The notes under the pieces are model-generated. The model was not told the DNA's origin and searched no databases. It saw nothing but the letters and a program-made list of their open reading frames with translations. This document shows, in pieces, positions 61,721 to 64,000 of a stretch of DNA of 64,000 nucleotides. The stretch's first letter is position 1. Each line of letters begins with the position of its first letter. A program made the position numbers and the translations under genes. Source of the stretch: Flavobacteriales bacterium (GTDB lineage: Bacteria > Bacteroidota > Bacteroidia > CAIKAF01); contig JAKRSD010000024.1 of NCBI GenBank assembly GCA_022402535.1, positions 1 through 64,000 of the forward strand, written 5' to 3'.

Positions 61721-62947
61721 ATGGAACTAAATAACGGAAAATACGAAATCGGCGGGGTGGATGCCCTGGGTCTGGTGGAGCAGTTTGACTCTCCCCTGTA
61801 TGTGTATGATGCAGAAATTATGCGTGCCAAATATAAACGCATGACCGATGCATTTAAAGGCACTAGACTCAAGATTAAGTATGCCTGTAAAGCCCTCACC
61901 AATATTAATGTATTGCGTGTTTTTAAGGATATGGGCTCAGGGCTGGATACCGTTTCCATTCAGGAAGTGTGGCTGGGACTGAAAGCCGGTTTTGCGCCGG
62001 AAGACATTATTTATACGCCCAACTGTGTAAGTATGGAAGAAATATCCATGGCGGTAGATGCAGGCGTTCGCATCAATATTGACAACATTTCTATTCTGGA
62101 GCAGTTCGGAAACAAATACGGGTCTTCGGTTCCTGTCTGCATCCGCGTAAATCCGCATATTATGGCGGGCGGAAATTCTAAAATATCGGTGGGACACATC
62201 GATTCCAAATTCGGAATTTCCATTCATCAGATGCGCCATGTGGAACGTGTAGTAAAATCCATGGGGATAAAAATCGAAGGCATTCACATGCACACGGGAT
62301 CCGACATTCTGGATGTGGGCGTTTTCCTGGCTGCCGCAGATATTCTGTTAGAAACGGCCATGCGATTTCCCGATTTGAATTATATTGACTTTGGAAGCGG
62401 ATTTAAAGTGGCATACAAACCCGGTGATATCACCACCGATATTGAAGACTTGGGTAAACGAATGACCGAACGCTTTAATACTTTCTGCACCGAATATGGT
62501 AAAGAACTTGAAATTCATTTTGAACCCGGAAAATTTTTAGTAAGTGAATCGGGCTATTTTCTGGTGAAAGTGAACGTGATAAAACAAACTACCGCAACCG
62601 TTTTTGCTGGGGTTGACAGCGGATTGAACCATCTCATTCGCCCCATGTTTTACGATTCGTATCATCATATTCTGAATCTTTCAAATCCCACGGGAACACA
62701 ACGTGTGTATACCGTAGTGGGCTATATATGCGAAACCGATACGTTTGCCTGGGACCGCCCCATCAGTGAAATTCGAGAAGGCGATATTCTGTGTTTTTTA
62801 AATGCGGGAGCATACGGACATGTGATGAGCAGTAATTACAATTCCCGATTCCGGCCGGCAGAAGTGCTGGTGGATGGCGGTAAAGCCAGACTCATTCGCC
62901 GGCGCGAGAACCTGGAAGACCTGTTGGCCAATCAGATAGTCGAATAA
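61721..62947 (+). CDS. lysA: Diaminopimelate decarboxylase
   Basis: 408 residues, the PLP enzyme that turns meso-diaminopimelate into L-lysine. It has the fold-III barrel pattern: FDSPLYVYDAEIM at the N-terminus, the PLP Lys in KIKYACKALTN, the IHMHTGSDILDV segment, NYIDFGSGFKVAY, FEPGKFLVSESGYFLVKV, and the C-terminal ICETDTFAWDRP and LCFLNAGAYGHVMSSNYNSR with the catalytic Cys and Tyr. Other orders of the family such as arginine decarboxylase lack the CETDTF motif. No dap genes adjoin it. A 13-bp inverted repeat follows the stop codon. Confidence 0.95.
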   Translation: MELNNGKYEIGGVDALGLVEQFDSPLYVYDAEIMRAKYKRMTDAFKGTRLKIKYACKALTNINVLRVFKDMGSGLDTVSIQEVWLGLKAGFAPEDIIYTPNCVSMEEISMAVDAGVRINIDNISILEQFGNKYGSSVPVCIRVNPHIMAGGNSKISVGHIDSKFGISIHQMRHVERVVKSMGIKIEGIHMHTGSDILDVGVFLAAADILLETAMRFPDLNYIDFGSGFKVAYKPGDITTDIEDLGKRMTERFNTFCTEYGKELEIHFEPGKFLVSESGYFLVKVNVIKQTTATVFAGVDSGLNHLIRPMFYDSYHHILNLSNPTGTQRVYTVVGYICETDTFAWDRPISEIREGDILCFLNAGAYGHVMSSNYNSRFRPAEVLVDGGKARLIRRRENLEDLLANQIVE

Positions 62948-62963
62948 AACCAGACAAAAAACT

Positions 62964-63005
62964 TTGTTTTGTTTAACTTTTAAACTAAATAATTAAACAA
63001 AACAA
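62964..63005. repeat. 13-bp perfect inverted repeat between lysA and folE
   Basis: TTGTTTTGTTTAA (62964-62976) and TTAAACAAAACAA (62993-63005) are exact reverse complements, separated by 16 nt. It could be an operator for folE or an AT-rich terminator for lysA, though the stem has few G-C pairs. Confidence 0.6.
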
Positions 63006-63040
63006 GGGAATAAGGGTTTCTATGGGTAAATTTAAACAAG

Positions 63041-63751
63041 ATGAATACCCAAAACGGAAACACACTGGATATATCTGCCATACTGAACGGAAATACTAAA
63101 AACGGATACGATTTACACGATGAAATCGGCGATTCGCATGTGGGAACTTCGGCCGATACGCCTATGAGGCCCGATGCATTTGAAATATCTGACCAAGAAA
63201 AAATCAAACGGATTGAATTTCATTTTCGCGAAATCATGCATACGCTGGGCTTAGATTTAACCGACGACAGCCTGAACGGAACGCCCAAACGCGTAGCCAA
63301 AATGTATGTGGAAGAAATATTCAGCGGATTAAATCCGGCCAATAAACCGCAGATTGCCCTGTTTGAAAACAAATACAAGTATGGCGAAATGCTGGTGGAA
63401 AAAAATATCACCTTTTTCAGCAACTGCGAACACCATTTTGTACCCATTATCGGCAGGGCGCATGTGGCATATATAAGCAGCGGAAAAGTAATCGGGCTGA
63501 GTAAAATCAACCGTCTGGTGCAGCATTTTGCCAAACGTCCGCAGGTGCAGGAAAGACTCACCGTGCAGATTGCCGAAGAACTTAAAAAAGTATTACAAAC
63601 CGAAGATGTGGCCATAGTCATTGATGCCGAGCATTTGTGTGTTTCATCGCGAGGAATCAAAGATGTAAACAGCAGTACCGTTACTTCTGCATTTCATGGG
63701 GCATTTTTAGAATCGGACGTGCAAAAGAAATTTTTGCAGTTCATCGCCTGA
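63041..63751 (+). CDS. folE: GTP cyclohydrolase I
   Basis: 236 residues of the FolE family, which opens GTP to form 7,8-dihydroneopterin triphosphate for folate or pterin synthesis. An extension of about 55 residues precedes the core. The core shows GLDLTDDSLNGTPKRVAKMY, the zinc site NCEHHFVPIIGRAHVAYI, and KVIGLSKINRLVQHFAKRPQVQERLT, with a second zinc Cys in EHLCVSSRGIKD. FolE members of this length with an N-terminal extension are usual. It is flanked by the inverted repeat at 62964-63005. A TAAATTTA box, one base from the -7 consensus, lies near 63025. Confidence 0.96.
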   Translation: MNTQNGNTLDISAILNGNTKNGYDLHDEIGDSHVGTSADTPMRPDAFEISDQEKIKRIEFHFREIMHTLGLDLTDDSLNGTPKRVAKMYVEEIFSGLNPANKPQIALFENKYKYGEMLVEKNITFFSNCEHHFVPIIGRAHVAYISSGKVIGLSKINRLVQHFAKRPQVQERLTVQIAEELKKVLQTEDVAIVIDAEHLCVSSRGIKDVNSSTVTSAFHGAFLESDVQKKFLQFIA

Positions 63752-63775
63752 TAATCGGTTTCGGTTTATTTCCGA

Positions 63776-63783
63776 TACTTTTG
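63776..63783 (+). promoter_or_regulatory. -7 box close to the hutI start
   Basis: TACTTTTG matches the consensus exactly and ends 4 nt before the ATG at 63788, predicting an almost leaderless transcript. No TTTG is found at -33. Confidence 0.45.
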
Positions 63784-63787
63784 GGCT

Positions 63788-64000
63788 ATGTTACTTTTTG
63801 AAAACATAAAAGCCCTTCATGGAATTTATGCCGAAAACCCGGGACGGGTTGCGGGCAAAGACATGGCCCTTTGGCCCCATATTGAAAATGCCTATCTGGC
63901 AGTGAAAGATGGTAAAATACTGGACTTCGGCCCTATGGATTCTCTGTCTCAAACGCCGTTTGCTCAGCAATCTTCATCCATACAACGAATTGATGTAAGC
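63788..64000 (+). CDS. hutI: Imidazolonepropionase, N-terminal part (cut by window end)
   Basis: The first 71 codons run off the window. The translated start reads MLLFENIKALHGIYAENP, then GKDMALWPHIENAYLAVKDGKILDFGPM, which matches the opening of HutI, the amidohydrolase that converts imidazolonepropionate to formiminoglutamate in histidine breakdown. The family start usually has such an L-x-N-I-x-x-L opening and an AYLAVKDGKI strand before the metal-binding part. The metal motifs lie beyond the window, so the call rests on the N-terminal resemblance alone. Confidence 0.8.
   Translation, partial: MLLFENIKALHGIYAENPGRVAGKDMALWPHIENAYLAVKDGKILDFGPMDSLSQTPFAQQSSSIQRIDVS

Overview
The window reads as a chromosomal segment of a Bacteroidota bacterium (class Bacteroidia; a Flavobacteriales-like or Chitinophagales-like lineage is my guess, not shown). 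The main signs are type IX secretion system (T9SS) parts (a PorU2-type C25 sortase with a PorV-family partner, and PorQ), three secreted proteins with T9SS C-terminal sorting domains, two TonB-dependent receptors with a carboxypeptidase-like N-terminal domain, a TonB receptor/DUF4249 pair, a DUF3127 protein, and promoters of the Bacteroidota type (TTTG, about 20 bp, TAnnTTTG). Shine-Dalgarno sites are mostly absent. No phage, insertion sequence, rRNA, tRNA or CRISPR array was seen.

Layout. 1-5205: two GC-rich T9SS cargo genes. 5206-5917: the largest gene-free stretch, with a candidate small RNA, a dispersed repeat cluster and the rpmE2 terminator. 5918-6715: ribosomal protein L31 type B and a small secreted protein. 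6847-10519: TPR protein, PD40/OmpA-like protein and mnmD in one rightward operon. 10482-14871: uvrA, a LOG-family gene and an outer-membrane barrel, leftward. 15024-22563: a compact envelope-polysaccharide cluster (WecA/MraY-like transferase, rfbC, Wzc-like tyrosine kinase, Wza-like exporter, GT4) behind lpdA. 22689-27479: mscL, bioF-bioB, murQ and an MFS permease. 27602-37754: M43 protease (T9SS cargo), two SDR genes, TonB receptor plus DUF4249, DUF3127, a Baeyer-Villiger-type monooxygenase and a Fic protein. 37838-43995: PorU2-like sortase and PorV-family protein. 44188-46241: pssA, purS and an M42 peptidase. 46261-46520: second large repeat cluster. 46515-54618: GT2 fusion protein, second TonB receptor, dnaE. 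54864-61056: an unrecognised 232-residue protein, a secreted protein, cysteine desulfurase, porQ, DUF2752, TM2, a membrane protein and a secreted EEP-family protein. 61169-64000: lipoprotein, lysA, folE and the start of hutI.

How it fits together. Most genes are housekeeping or cell-envelope genes. The T9SS genes would export and process the cargo proteins encoded at 88, 1336 and 27602, the polysaccharide cluster builds and exports a surface glycan, and murQ with the MFS permease suggests salvage of cell-wall sugars. The observations most worth following are a dispersed intergenic word-like repeat family at three loci that runs into gene ends, the 232-residue protein at 54864 whose layout recalls gasdermin pore-forming domains (weak and unproven), -7 boxes only 2-8 nt before start codons at eight genes, an SSB-like acidic tail on the DUF3127 protein, and a candidate structured small RNA at 5321-5395.
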